A stretch of 64,000 bases of DNA. Origin: VRUE01 sp963720805 (GTDB taxonomy: Bacteria; Actinomycetota; Thermoleophilia; Solirubrobacterales; 70-9). Within the stretch, counting starts at the first letter, position 1; every line of letters starts with the position of its first letter. The notes beneath the pieces were generated by a model. That model had not been told where the DNA came from and made no database searches. It worked only from the letters and a program-made list of their open reading frames with translations. A program made the translations under genes and the position numbers. The stretch lies in assembly GCA_963720805.1 (NCBI GenBank), contig CAVRGT010000012.1, positions 248,001 to 312,000 on the forward strand, in the 5' to 3' direction. Below, one piece after another: positions 16,302-23,989 of the stretch.

Positions 16302-16703
16302 TCAGTACTCGCCGCCGGGACGGCGCCGGGTCCGCTTGCGTTCCCCCGCCCGCCGCTTCTCCTCAAGGCGCTTCGTCCGCGAGGCCCGCGTCGGGCGGGT
16401 CGGGCGGCGGCGCACCGGCTCGTCGAGGCCTGCGGCGATCTTCTCCGCCAGTCGCTTCAGCGCCAGCTCGCGGTTGCGTGCCTGGCCGCGGGCGTCCTGG
16501 GCGACGGCGGTGATCAGCGAGCCGCCGCGGTCGAGCAACATCGCGCGCCGGCGCTCGTCGAGCGTCCGCGAGGCCTCGACGTCGAAGACGGCTTCCACCC
16601 GTGAGGCGGTGACGTTGGCGTGCTGGCCCCCCGGCCCCGAGGAGCGACTGGCGCGCAGCTCGATCTCGGCCAGCGGGATCGAGAGTCGCGAGTCGATTCT
16701 CAA
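16302..16703 (-). CDS. arfB: alternative ribosome-rescue factor ArfB (YaeJ)
   Basis: A 133-residue peptidyl-tRNA hydrolase domain with the release-factor motif GPGGQ in ASRSSGPGGQHANVTAS (about 18-34) and the basic C-terminal tail (KRRAGERKRTRRRPGG) that inserts into the empty mRNA channel. It frees ribosomes stalled without a stop codon. The ATG overlaps the end of the pterin dehydratase gene by 4 nt, so the two are co-transcribed. Confidence 0.92.
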   Translation of the reverse strand: MRIDSRLSIPLAEIELRASRSSGPGGQHANVTASRVEAVFDVEASRTLDERRRAMLLDRGGSLITAVAQDARGQARNRELALKRLAEKIAAGLDEPVRRRPTRPTRASRTKRLEEKRRAGERKRTRRRPGGEY

Positions 16704-16987
16704 CTCGTCGGCGATAGGGCGTCAACCTTCGCGGCCAGCTCGAAGTCGGCGGCGGTGAGGCCGCCCTCCGAGTGGGTGGAGATCGTCACCGTCACCGTGT
16801 CCCAGGAGATCTCCAGGTCGGGATGGTGGCCGATCTCCTCGGCCGGCCCAACCAGGCTCTCGACGAACTTCACCGAGCCGACGAAGTCGCCACAGCCGAA
16901 GCCCTTGGCGATCGCCTCGCCCTTGCGCTCCCAACCGGTCAGCCCGGCCAGCTTCGCCTCGATCTCCGCATCGCTCAGCAGCGCCAT
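16700..16987 (-). CDS. pterin-4a-carbinolamine dehydratase
   Basis: A 95-residue protein with the family motif EEIGHHPDLEISWDTVTVTISTH, including the paired active-site histidines, and GLTAADFELAAKVD at the end. It dehydrates 4a-hydroxytetrahydrobiopterin in pterin recycling. No aromatic amino acid hydroxylase lies nearby, so the partner pathway is not shown. It is the first gene of a two-gene operon with arfB. Confidence 0.92.
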   Translation of the reverse strand: MALLSDAEIEAKLAGLTGWERKGEAIAKGFGCGDFVGSVKFVESLVGPAEEIGHHPDLEISWDTVTVTISTHSEGGLTAADFELAAKVDALSPTS

Positions 16988-17026
16988 CGTCCACCCATGC
17001 TGACACGACCGCCGCGCGAGGGTGTC

Positions 17027-19474
17027 TCAGTCTCCCGCCATAGCCGCGACCGCATTGGTCCCCGCCTGCTCCCCGAGCACTCGGTAGGCCTCAAACTTCT
17101 GGTCCGTGTAGAGCTGGTCCACGGTGGAGTTGTTGGGGAAGCGGGGGTCGGACTGCTGGTGGGCCTTCGCGTCCCACGGCGATTCCGGGGTAACGGTGTT
17201 ACGCACGTAGACCAGCGTCCCGGTCGCTCCCGGCCCATCCTTCGTTTTGGGATAGGTAATGGTTGCCGTCACTACGTCGCGTTTCGCCGGTTTGTCCTTC
17301 TCCTCGGGAATGAGTTCGCTCGGGTCGTGTCCCTCGTCGCCCGCGAAGCTGATCTCCACGCTCAACTCATCGCGGGCCAGCGCGATCGCGTCGCCGAGCG
17401 CTTCGAACTCAGCCCCACCCGGGCCGAGGCCGCTGGCGTCCAGGCAGTAGATCTCGGTGCAGCCGCGTCGCAGCAGCTCGACCAGCCCGAGGTTCTCGTA
17501 GCCTCCACCGTCGGTCACGTAGAGGTACTTGGCGTCGACGCTGTTGAGCCCGAACAGTTCGCGGACCAGGTAGCTCGGGCGGGGCCGCGCCAAACGCCGC
17601 GGCAGGTGGTCCGTCTCGCCGACCCGGGTCACCCAGCGCGGGTTGGGGAGCCAGACCCCGAGTCGGAAGTTGGCCAGCGCCATCAGGAAGGTGAGTGGCC
17701 GCTTCGTCATCTTGCCCATCGAGGGTGAGATCGCTGCCCCCGACATCGCGACCGCCGCAGGCAGGGTGATGTCGCTGCGGCGGTGCTTGCGCGCCCCCGA
17801 CTCGCGCAGCGCTTTCAGCTTCGCCGCGATGCCATCCTCGTTCGCCCGTCGGGTCCTATCGGTGAGCTCGGCCTCCTCCGGGGTTTCGAATGCCTGCTCG
17901 AGCTCGGTCGTCTTCACCGCGCCGACCAGCGGCCCGCCAACGGTGTTGGCGCTGAATGTGAAGCTCGTCACCGGGCGGCCGGGAGGGCTGGCGCCGGTGT
18001 CGGAAATATTCGCCGCCGCGCAGACCAGCAGCGTCGGCCACTCCTGGTCTTTCCCGGTCTCCTTCAGCGCCGTCTTGGAGAGCGGCACAAGTTCGTCGTA
18101 GTCGCGTTCGACCGCGATCCCCTCGTAGGTTTTCGGATCGCCGGGGGGCAGCGCCTCGACCCGCTCGCGTTCGCCCTTGTCGCGCGCCGCCGCGCTGACC
18201 CGCTTGAGGGCGAAGGCGGTGCTCAGGCGCCGCTTGTAGAACGGGTGCAGCGACCAGGTCGTCAGGTCGGCGAAGTGGTAGAGGAAGGCGAACAGCGCCA
18301 GCACTGCGGCGCCGACCGCGATCAGGCCCAGATCGATGTGGTGGTCCCTCGGCGCTTCGGCGAGCCCAGCCGCCACGGCCAGCCCGACCACCGTCATCAG
18401 CAGCAGCGGACCGACCAGCGCGGCCGCGAGGTAGGCGATCGCCTGCCGCGCGCCCGAGCCGAGCTTGCTTAGCGCTTTGCGCGCCGTCTTCGCCCCCTCG
18501 AGCGATCGGGTCGAGGTCAGCAGATGGCCGAGCTGGACGATCACGCCGGCGAGCAGAGCGAGGGTCCCGATCCCCAGCTTGGGCGAGTTCGCGTCTACAA
18601 CCGAGCCCGCCGAGTCGCCCGCGTTGCCCAGTTCGCGGAACCACTCGGCCAGGTACGGAATCCCGACCAGGATCAGCGTCAGTACCGCCGCGGCAAAGAG
18701 CAGCCGGATTGCCCAGGTTGCGAAGAAGCGCACCCATTCGTCCCTACGCCACCTGAAGAGCATCGTCGCCAACGCCGAGACGAAACCGGCGACCGCGACA
18801 GCCGCCGGAACCAGCCAGAACCAGGTCGGCAGATCCACCGCATATGCGCTCGCCGAGCCGGCGAGACCCGGCAACAGCGGGACGTAGAAGAGCCCGGTGA
18901 AGACCAGCGCGGCGCCGACCAGCGGCAGCGAGAGGAAGACGAGGTTGACCAGCATGCCGAGGATGAGCCGCAGGCCGATGTAGATCATGTCGGCGGCGGT
19001 CGGCGCCATGTATGAGCAGCGATTGCGCAGATACTGCTCCTCCGGCGAACCGGCGGCAAAGGGGGCCCTTTGTTCCAACAGTCTCTCGTCGGAATCACGC
19101 GGGCCGGTCTTGGCGACCATCGAGATCGCCGCGGCGATGTAGGAGCCGCCGGAGACCGCCGCCAGGTAGCTGGCCTGTCGCAGCTTGCCCTTCTCCTGAA
19201 GTACCTGCAGGGCCCCGAGCGAAAAGGCGGCGGAGCGAATACCTCCGCCCGAGCAGGAGATCCCGACCTTCCCGGCTTCGGGCCCCTCGACGGCGCCATG
19301 GTAGGACGGGACAGGCTGCGGTCGGATCCCGTTGAAGAGCCAGCGTCGGGTTTTGCGCGGGGGCGCATCCGCCGCCTCGCGGCGGGCCGCCGCGGGTGCG
19401 GCCTCGAGCAAGCCCCGATCGTCAGCCCGGGGCCGCAGTGGCTCCGGCTGAGCGGAGCCAAAGAGCGACATCAT
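17027..19474 (-). CDS. patatin-like phospholipase with internal membrane region
   Basis: An 815-residue protein. Residues 70-120 hold the patatin oxyanion loop GGGIRSAAFSLG and the nucleophile elbow AVSGGSY with Ser108. The catalytic aspartate is in VTDGGGYENLGLVELL near residue 655. Between them lie six or so membrane segments (about 165-425), so the lipase halves are split by an integral membrane domain. The first G of the usual GxSxG is Ala here. It should hydrolyse membrane lipids at the inner face of the membrane. It stands alone on its strand. Confidence 0.85.
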   Translation of the reverse strand: MMSLFGSAQPEPLRPRADDRGLLEAAPAAARREAADAPPRKTRRWLFNGIRPQPVPSYHGAVEGPEAGKVGISCSGGGIRSAAFSLGALQVLQEKGKLRQASYLAAVSGGSYIAAAISMVAKTGPRDSDERLLEQRAPFAAGSPEEQYLRNRCSYMAPTAADMIYIGLRLILGMLVNLVFLSLPLVGAALVFTGLFYVPLLPGLAGSASAYAVDLPTWFWLVPAAVAVAGFVSALATMLFRWRRDEWVRFFATWAIRLLFAAAVLTLILVGIPYLAEWFRELGNAGDSAGSVVDANSPKLGIGTLALLAGVIVQLGHLLTSTRSLEGAKTARKALSKLGSGARQAIAYLAAALVGPLLLMTVVGLAVAAGLAEAPRDHHIDLGLIAVGAAVLALFAFLYHFADLTTWSLHPFYKRRLSTAFALKRVSAAARDKGERERVEALPPGDPKTYEGIAVERDYDELVPLSKTALKETGKDQEWPTLLVCAAANISDTGASPPGRPVTSFTFSANTVGGPLVGAVKTTELEQAFETPEEAELTDRTRRANEDGIAAKLKALRESGARKHRRSDITLPAAVAMSGAAISPSMGKMTKRPLTFLMALANFRLGVWLPNPRWVTRVGETDHLPRRLARPRPSYLVRELFGLNSVDAKYLYVTDGGGYENLGLVELLRRGCTEIYCLDASGLGPGGAEFEALGDAIALARDELSVEISFAGDEGHDPSELIPEEKDKPAKRDVVTATITYPKTKDGPGATGTLVYVRNTVTPESPWDAKAHQQSDPRFPNNSTVDQLYTDQKFEAYRVLGEQAGTNAVAAMAGD

Positions 19475-19645
19475 CGGGTGGCGCCGCCGCGGGACACGAG
19501 CGCAAGCTATCCCATGCGATCAGGGAGATTCAAGTGGTAGCGAGCGGCGACCGTCCCGCCCTCTCGCTTAGCGCCGGTCCGAACAGGCGCTGAGGAGCGC
19601 GTCTCAGTCCTACGTTTTCGGTGGAGCCCTGCCGATACGAGGCAG

Positions 19646-20437
19646 ATGAGCGACGGCAACGCCAGGCAGCTGCGCGCGATCATCCAGACCCAGACCGAGA
19701 TCGCCGCCGGTGACCTCGAGCTCGACGCGGTGATCGAGCTCGCCGACGGTGAGGTGGCGACCTACCGGGTGAGCAGCGGCGAGGTGACGCCCGCCGACGC
19801 CCTCTCGACGATTCGCGTGCCACTGTTTCACCAGGAGGAGGAGGTCGGCGTGCTCAAGGTCTACGCGCCGCGGGCCAACAACTTCGACCAGGCCGACGTC
19901 GAGACGCTCGAACTGCTCAGCGAGCTGGCCGCCGCCCACATGTCGCACTCCCGCCTCTTCGCCCCCGAGCTTCACGGCGGCCGCCACGACACCCTCACCG
20001 GCCTGCTCAACCGCCGCGCCTATGAGGAACGGCTGCCGGTCGAGATCGCCCGCGCCTCGCGCTACGCCTGGCCGCTATCGCTCTGCCTGCTCGACCTCGA
20101 CGGCTTCAAACGGATCAACGAGACGCTCGGCCACCCCTCCGGCGACCGCGCCCTGCAACAGGTGGCCGCCCTGCTCGACGAGTCCCGCCTCACCGACGAC
20201 TGCTTCCGCATCGGCGGCGACGAGTTCGCCTTGCTGATGCCGAAGACCTGCGCCGAGGACGCAGAGTTGGCGGCGGCACGGCTGAGCCGGGAAATCACCA
20301 AGATCGGCATGTCGGATGGCTCGCTGGGCGCATCCTTCGGCGTCGCCGAAGGTGCCGAGGACCCGGCCGTCCTGCACGCGATGGCCGACGAACGCCTGCT
20401 AGCCGCAAAGGACCGGCGCTACCGACCCTCGCGCTGA
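19646..20437 (+). CDS. diguanylate cyclase with GAF-like sensor
   Basis: A 263-residue protein. Residues 25-105 look like part of a GAF domain. The GGDEF domain covers about 110-263 with the active site IGGDEF at 189-194 and the metal/phosphate region LLDLDGFKRINETLGH at 148-163. It makes cyclic di-GMP. The RxxD inhibitory site is absent. Together with the HD-GYP protein encoded at 22096 it gives this region both synthesis and breakdown. The 3' end overlaps the convergent gene by 39 nt. Confidence 0.9.
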   Translation: MSDGNARQLRAIIQTQTEIAAGDLELDAVIELADGEVATYRVSSGEVTPADALSTIRVPLFHQEEEVGVLKVYAPRANNFDQADVETLELLSELAAAHMSHSRLFAPELHGGRHDTLTGLLNRRAYEERLPVEIARASRYAWPLSLCLLDLDGFKRINETLGHPSGDRALQQVAALLDESRLTDDCFRIGGDEFALLMPKTCAEDAELAAARLSREITKIGMSDGSLGASFGVAEGAEDPAVLHAMADERLLAAKDRRYRPSR

Positions 20438-20845
20438 GCCGCTCGCCTGTGCCCGGGCCGCCCGCCGCATCCGCTTCGGCGAGACCACCCGGCAGATGCT
20501 GCCGAACCAGCGCTGGTGACGGGCGAGGAGGAAGAGGCCGTAGACACGCCCGATACGGCGCGGCAGGCCACACGCCGCGCTGCGGCGGGAGCTGTGCACC
20601 TCGAGCATCCCCCCCGCTTCGATCTTCTCCGTCCCCTTATAGACGCGCCGCACTTCGTAGCGATAGAGCGCCTGACTGGGCCCATGCGGCAGAACCGCCA
20701 CCAGCCGCGCCGTAACCGCCGCGTCAGCTTCCCGCAACGACTCCGCCGGCGCCTGTGGCGCACAAGAACAAGCCATCGCCCCGCTCGCAGGCACCAGCAC
20801 CGCCAAACCGACGAGCACCAACCCGATCGACCACCTCCCCTGCAC
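20399..20845 (-). CDS. secreted TIMP/netrin-like cysteine-rich protein
   Basis: A 148-residue protein from the GTG at 20845, chosen because it starts just before a clean signal peptide (SIGLVLVGLAVLVPASGAMA). Cleavage would leave the N-terminus CSCAPQAPAESLREADAAV, which resembles the start of tissue inhibitors of metalloproteinases, where the N-terminal Cys-x-Cys chelates the protease zinc. Further cysteines (AACGLP, SICRVV) could form disulfides. Lipid attachment at the first Cys is an alternative. The activity is inferred from resemblance only. It lies downstream of the alcohol dehydrogenase gene and its hairpin. Confidence 0.65.
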   Translation of the reverse strand: MQGRWSIGLVLVGLAVLVPASGAMACSCAPQAPAESLREADAAVTARLVAVLPHGPSQALYRYEVRRVYKGTEKIEAGGMLEVHSSRRSAACGLPRRIGRVYGLFLLARHQRWFGSICRVVSPKRMRRAARAQASGSARGSVAPVLCG

Positions 20846-20860
20846 TCGTTCCAATCTACC

Positions 20861-20980
20861 TGAGGGTCGATCCCGGTAGGGGTGAAGCGTCTTGCACTTT
20901 TTGGGCGCCAACCTTGCGGCGACAGCAGGCCCCGTAGCATCCAAAAAGTTAAGCGAAACCCCTACCGGGATCGACCCTCA
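20861..20980 (-). repeat. foldback element with 23-bp perfect arms after the alcohol dehydrogenase gene
   Basis: 20861-20883 and 20958-20980 are perfect inverted copies of each other. The 74-nt interior contains a second pairing (CTTTTTGG with CCAAAAAG). On the transcribed strand the first arm begins with the TGA stop of the dehydrogenase, so the stop codon is part of the repeat. No U-tract follows. It could be a terminator, a processing site or a small inserted element. Confidence 0.75.
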
Positions 20981-22033
20981 CGGAGTTAGAACGATCTTCA
21001 GCGCTTCGCGCTGGTCGTATAGCTCGTAGGCCTCGGCCGCCTCATCCAGCTTCATGTGGTGAGTGACCAGCGGCGCCGGATCGAGCTTGCCCGCCTCGAT
21101 CAGCGCCAGCACGCGGTCGACGTGGGCGATCACGTTGGCGAGGCCGAGCCGCAGGGTCAATCCCTTGAGCCAGGCGAGGCCGAGCGGCACCTCACCCTTG
21201 CCGGCGTAGGCGCCGATCCCGGAGACCGTGCCGGCGTCGCGGGCCAGGCTGACCGCCATCGCCAGCGGCCCGGGGTCGCCGACCGCGTCGACGACGACGT
21301 CCACCCCGCGCGTCCCGGTCGCCGCGCGGACGACCTTCTTGGGCTCCTCCTCGGTCAGGTGGATCGGGGTGGCGCCGAAATCCCGCGCCATCGCCAGGCG
21401 CTGCTCGACCGAGTCGATCGCGAAGACCTTGGTCGCGCCGCCCGCCAGCGCCGCCTGCACCGCGCAGAGGCCAACCGGCCCGAGGCCGAGCACGGCGACG
21501 CTGTCGCCCGAGCGCATTCCCGCGTGGGCGACAGCGTGGTAGCCGGTGCCCATCACGTCGCCGGCGAAGAGCGCGACCTCGTCGGACATCCCCTCCGGCA
21601 CCCGCCGCAGGGTCAGGTTGGCCCGCGGCACCAGCAGCTGCTCGGCCTGGGCGCCCTGCAGATCGCCGAGGTGGGAGCCGTGGCCGAAGGTCTGGCCGTT
21701 GTCGCAGCGGTGGTAGTCGCCGCGCAGGCACGGAGTGCAGGTGGCGCAGGCGGTGTGGAAGCAGCCGAGCACGCGGTCGCCAACGGCAACCCGCTCAACG
21801 TCGGGCCCGGCGTCGAGCACCGTGCCGACGAACTCGTGCCCGATCGTGAACCCCTTCTCAACCGGCACCCGCCCGTGAAAGATGTGCAGATCCGACCCAC
21901 AGATCCCGCTCGCCTCAACCCGCACCAGCGCCTCGTCCCCCGCCGAGACAACAGGATCGCCCTTCTCCTCAACCCGAACCTCCCCCGGCGCCTGAAACGT
22001 AACCGCCCGCATGGCGCCAACCGTATCGGCCAC
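20978..22033 (-). CDS. zinc-dependent alcohol dehydrogenase family protein
   Basis: A 351-residue medium-chain dehydrogenase. The catalytic zinc site is C in SGICGSDLH and H-E in GHEFVG. The structural zinc site is CATCTPCLRGDYHRC. The NAD-binding VAVLGLGPVGLCAVQAAL is near residue 185. It oxidises an alcohol or polyol, or reduces the matching aldehyde; the substrate is not evident. An internal start at MRAVTFQAPGE, seven residues in, is possible. Confidence 0.9.
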   Translation of the reverse strand: MADTVGAMRAVTFQAPGEVRVEEKGDPVVSAGDEALVRVEASGICGSDLHIFHGRVPVEKGFTIGHEFVGTVLDAGPDVERVAVGDRVLGCFHTACATCTPCLRGDYHRCDNGQTFGHGSHLGDLQGAQAEQLLVPRANLTLRRVPEGMSDEVALFAGDVMGTGYHAVAHAGMRSGDSVAVLGLGPVGLCAVQAALAGGATKVFAIDSVEQRLAMARDFGATPIHLTEEEPKKVVRAATGTRGVDVVVDAVGDPGPLAMAVSLARDAGTVSGIGAYAGKGEVPLGLAWLKGLTLRLGLANVIAHVDRVLALIEAGKLDPAPLVTHHMKLDEAAEAYELYDQREALKIVLTP

Positions 22034-22095
22034 CGGGGCTCGACGGGCCTCAAACGTGTCGATATGTCACATTTCCGGCCCGTCGGCGGGGTGGT

Positions 22096-23502
22096 TCAGC
22101 CGACGGGGACGCCGGGGACGCCGAAGCGGTTGGCGTTGCCGGTCGGGTCGGCGGTCTCTTCGATCCGGGACTCCAGGGCGAGCTCCTTCTCGAAGTCGGC
22201 GGCCTCGCCGTGGGCGAAGGAGACGTCCTTGCCCTCGAGCAGCTCGATGAAGACCTCGACGAAGCGCGAGTCGAGCTGTTTGCCGGCGACCCGCCGCAGC
22301 TCGACGATCGCATCGTGGCTCGACATCGGCGTGCGGTAGGAATCGCGCGCCGTCATCACGTCGTAGGTGTCGGCGACCGAGATGATCCGCGCCAGCAGAG
22401 GAATGTCGTCGCCGGCCAGGCCGCGCGGGTAGCCCTTGCCGTCGATCCGCTCGTGGTGGGCGAGGATGATCTCGGCCACCGGGCCGTAGCCGTCGAGCGA
22501 GGAGACGACCCGGGCGCCCTGCTGAGGATGGCGCTTGATCAGCATCCAGTCCTCGTCGGTGAGCGGCACGTTGGCCTTGAGGATGCGGTCGGGGAGGATG
22601 AACTTGCCGATGTCGTGCAGCAGCGCCGCGATGTGAACGAGCTCCTCTTCCTGGCGCGAGAGCCCGGCCCGCTGGGCGATCGCCCGCGAGTAGCGCGCCA
22701 CCGCGGCGGAGTGCCGAGCCGTCATCTGGTCGCGCAGGTCGAGCGTGCGCAGCATCGCGCTCAACATCCCGACCTGGAAGCTGGCCAGCTGCTTGCTGCG
22801 TTTCTCCAGCTCGTCGGCGCGCTGCTGGGAGAGCAGCAGCTGACCGAGCAGGTACTGGAAGGTGATCAGGACGACGCCGAAGAGCGCGATCGCGGCGATC
22901 CCGATGATGTGGAAGATGAAGGCGACCGCGACCGCGAGCATCGCGCTGGCGAACTCGGAGGGCAGCACCGGTGGCAGCACCTTGAGCTTGCTGCGGAAGG
23001 GGACGCGCTCGACGTAGCAGCCGTAGCCGGCGATCATCACGAAGTTGACCAGCAGCGCGAACTGGAAGAGGGCAAAGACGAGTAGGTAGAAGGACGGGTC
23101 CGCCGGGGTCAGCCCGATCGCCTGCACGCTCTCGTGGAAGGCGATGCCACCGAGCAGCGGGAAGACCGCGTAGGTGAGCAGGTTGTTGAGCAGGTAGTGG
23201 CCTTCGTCGTGCCAGCGCACGAGCCAGCCGACCAGCATCGCGGCGACGCCGATCATCGCCGCCGGCGTGCCGCCGAGGAAGACCATCGCCAGGACCAGGG
23301 CGAGGAAGGTGCCCGAGACCTTGACCTTGGATTCGGTCGAGACCGCCGTCAGGTAGCTGAAGACCGAGAAGGCGAGCAGGACCGTGAAGAGGGCGAGATT
23401 CCAGTTGCACTCTGGCGCGCGCCATATGCCGAGCGCGACGGTAGCGACAAGCGCGGCGATCATGACGCCGATTGCGAAACGGGTGGGACGCTTGTCAGCC
23501 AT
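22096..23502 (-). CDS. HD-GYP domain phosphodiesterase with membrane sensor
   Basis: A 468-residue protein with about eight hydrophobic segments in residues 8-225, a short coiled coil (225-245) and an HD-GYP domain (about 250-420). The metal site HDIGK is at 296-300 and HHERIDGKGYP is at 349-359. These enzymes degrade cyclic di-GMP. The membrane part resembles MASE-type sensor domains. The gene is monocistronic, with a 487-bp non-coding or weakly coding region upstream. Confidence 0.9.
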   Translation of the reverse strand: MADKRPTRFAIGVMIAALVATVALGIWRAPECNWNLALFTVLLAFSVFSYLTAVSTESKVKVSGTFLALVLAMVFLGGTPAAMIGVAAMLVGWLVRWHDEGHYLLNNLLTYAVFPLLGGIAFHESVQAIGLTPADPSFYLLVFALFQFALLVNFVMIAGYGCYVERVPFRSKLKVLPPVLPSEFASAMLAVAVAFIFHIIGIAAIALFGVVLITFQYLLGQLLLSQQRADELEKRSKQLASFQVGMLSAMLRTLDLRDQMTARHSAAVARYSRAIAQRAGLSRQEEELVHIAALLHDIGKFILPDRILKANVPLTDEDWMLIKRHPQQGARVVSSLDGYGPVAEIILAHHERIDGKGYPRGLAGDDIPLLARIISVADTYDVMTARDSYRTPMSSHDAIVELRRVAGKQLDSRFVEVFIELLEGKDVSFAHGEAADFEKELALESRIEETADPTGNANRFGVPGVPVG

Positions 23503-23528
23503 AGCGCTCTGGGGGGTGGTTCCTGGGC

Positions 23529-23861
23529 GTGGGATTCTTCCCGTGGCCTACAAGGTTCATGGAACGAAGGCCTTTCCCTGCGTCAGTCATGACAGCTTGC
23601 ATCGACCGCAACTTGGGTAATCCAAGCTACTGGCCTCTTGACGGGCACGCAAGAAGCGTGGCCGCATTGCCAGGAGTCGCCCAAAAGACGAAATTGCCCG
23701 TTTTGCGGCAAGGCCAAACCCTCTCGACCCCGAAAAAAGCGAAGGGCGCCCCGGAGGACGCCCTTCAAAAACTGGAAAAACTGGTGCGAACGGACTACCT
23801 GCCGCTCGCTTTGAAAGACCTAGTGATGGAAGCCCATGTGCCTTATCCCTTCGATCGTTGA
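23529..23861 (+). CDS. doubtful small protein or 3' gene remnant
   Basis: The 487 bp between the HD-GYP and MFS genes contain this open frame. Its last 45 codons (TPKKAKGAPEDALQKLEKLV and on to the end) look coding, with high GC in third positions and a charged helical sequence. The first half looks less convincing. No ribosome site supports the GTG at 23529. A TCAGAT...ATCTGA hairpin follows the stop at about 23868-23890. Not recognised; it may be the end of a lost gene. Confidence 0.25.
   Translation: MGFFPWPTRFMERRPFPASVMTACIDRNLGNPSYWPLDGHARSVAALPGVAQKTKLPVLRQGQTLSTPKKAKGAPEDALQKLEKLVRTDYLPLALKDLVMEAHVPYPFDR
23733..23766 (-). terminator. intrinsic terminator reading leftward
   Basis: On the minus strand GAAGGGCG pairs with CGCCCTTC (8 bp, 10-nt loop), followed by GC and six T. 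This is a canonical rho-independent terminator, rare in this window. No recognised minus-strand gene ends here, so it may end a small RNA that starts between 23770 and 23980. Confidence 0.6.
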
Positions 23862-23929
23862 AACCCTCAGATTGCGCAGTGCGATCTGAAACTCGTCAAT
23901 TGCCTGGCAACTTTGTAGCACAACTGATC

Positions 23930-23963
23930 GGAAACTTGTGCATCTGCAGGAAAACTTGTGCAT
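23930..23963 (+). promoter_or_regulatory. direct repeat upstream of the MFS gene
   Basis: GGAAACTTGTGCAT at 23930-23943 recurs as GGAAAACTTGTGCAT at 23949-23963, about 19 bp apart, followed by the palindrome TGCATAAATGCA. The ATG of the MFS gene is 27 bp further on. Spacing near two helical turns suggests a regulator site. Confidence 0.45.
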
Positions 23964-23989
23964 AAATGCAGTAGTTCGTGCGTCCACCT

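Noticed and set aside
23510..23620. Cyclic di-GMP riboswitch upstream of the HD-GYP gene
   Set aside because: A GACGCA...GGCC hairpin recalls part of the class I aptamer, but the second conserved segment and receptor pairing are not there.
23786..23890. Short minus-strand peptide frame (ending RHMGFHH)
   Set aside because: It mirrors the plus-strand frame and lacks a start codon with ribosome site; coding signal is weaker than on the plus strand.
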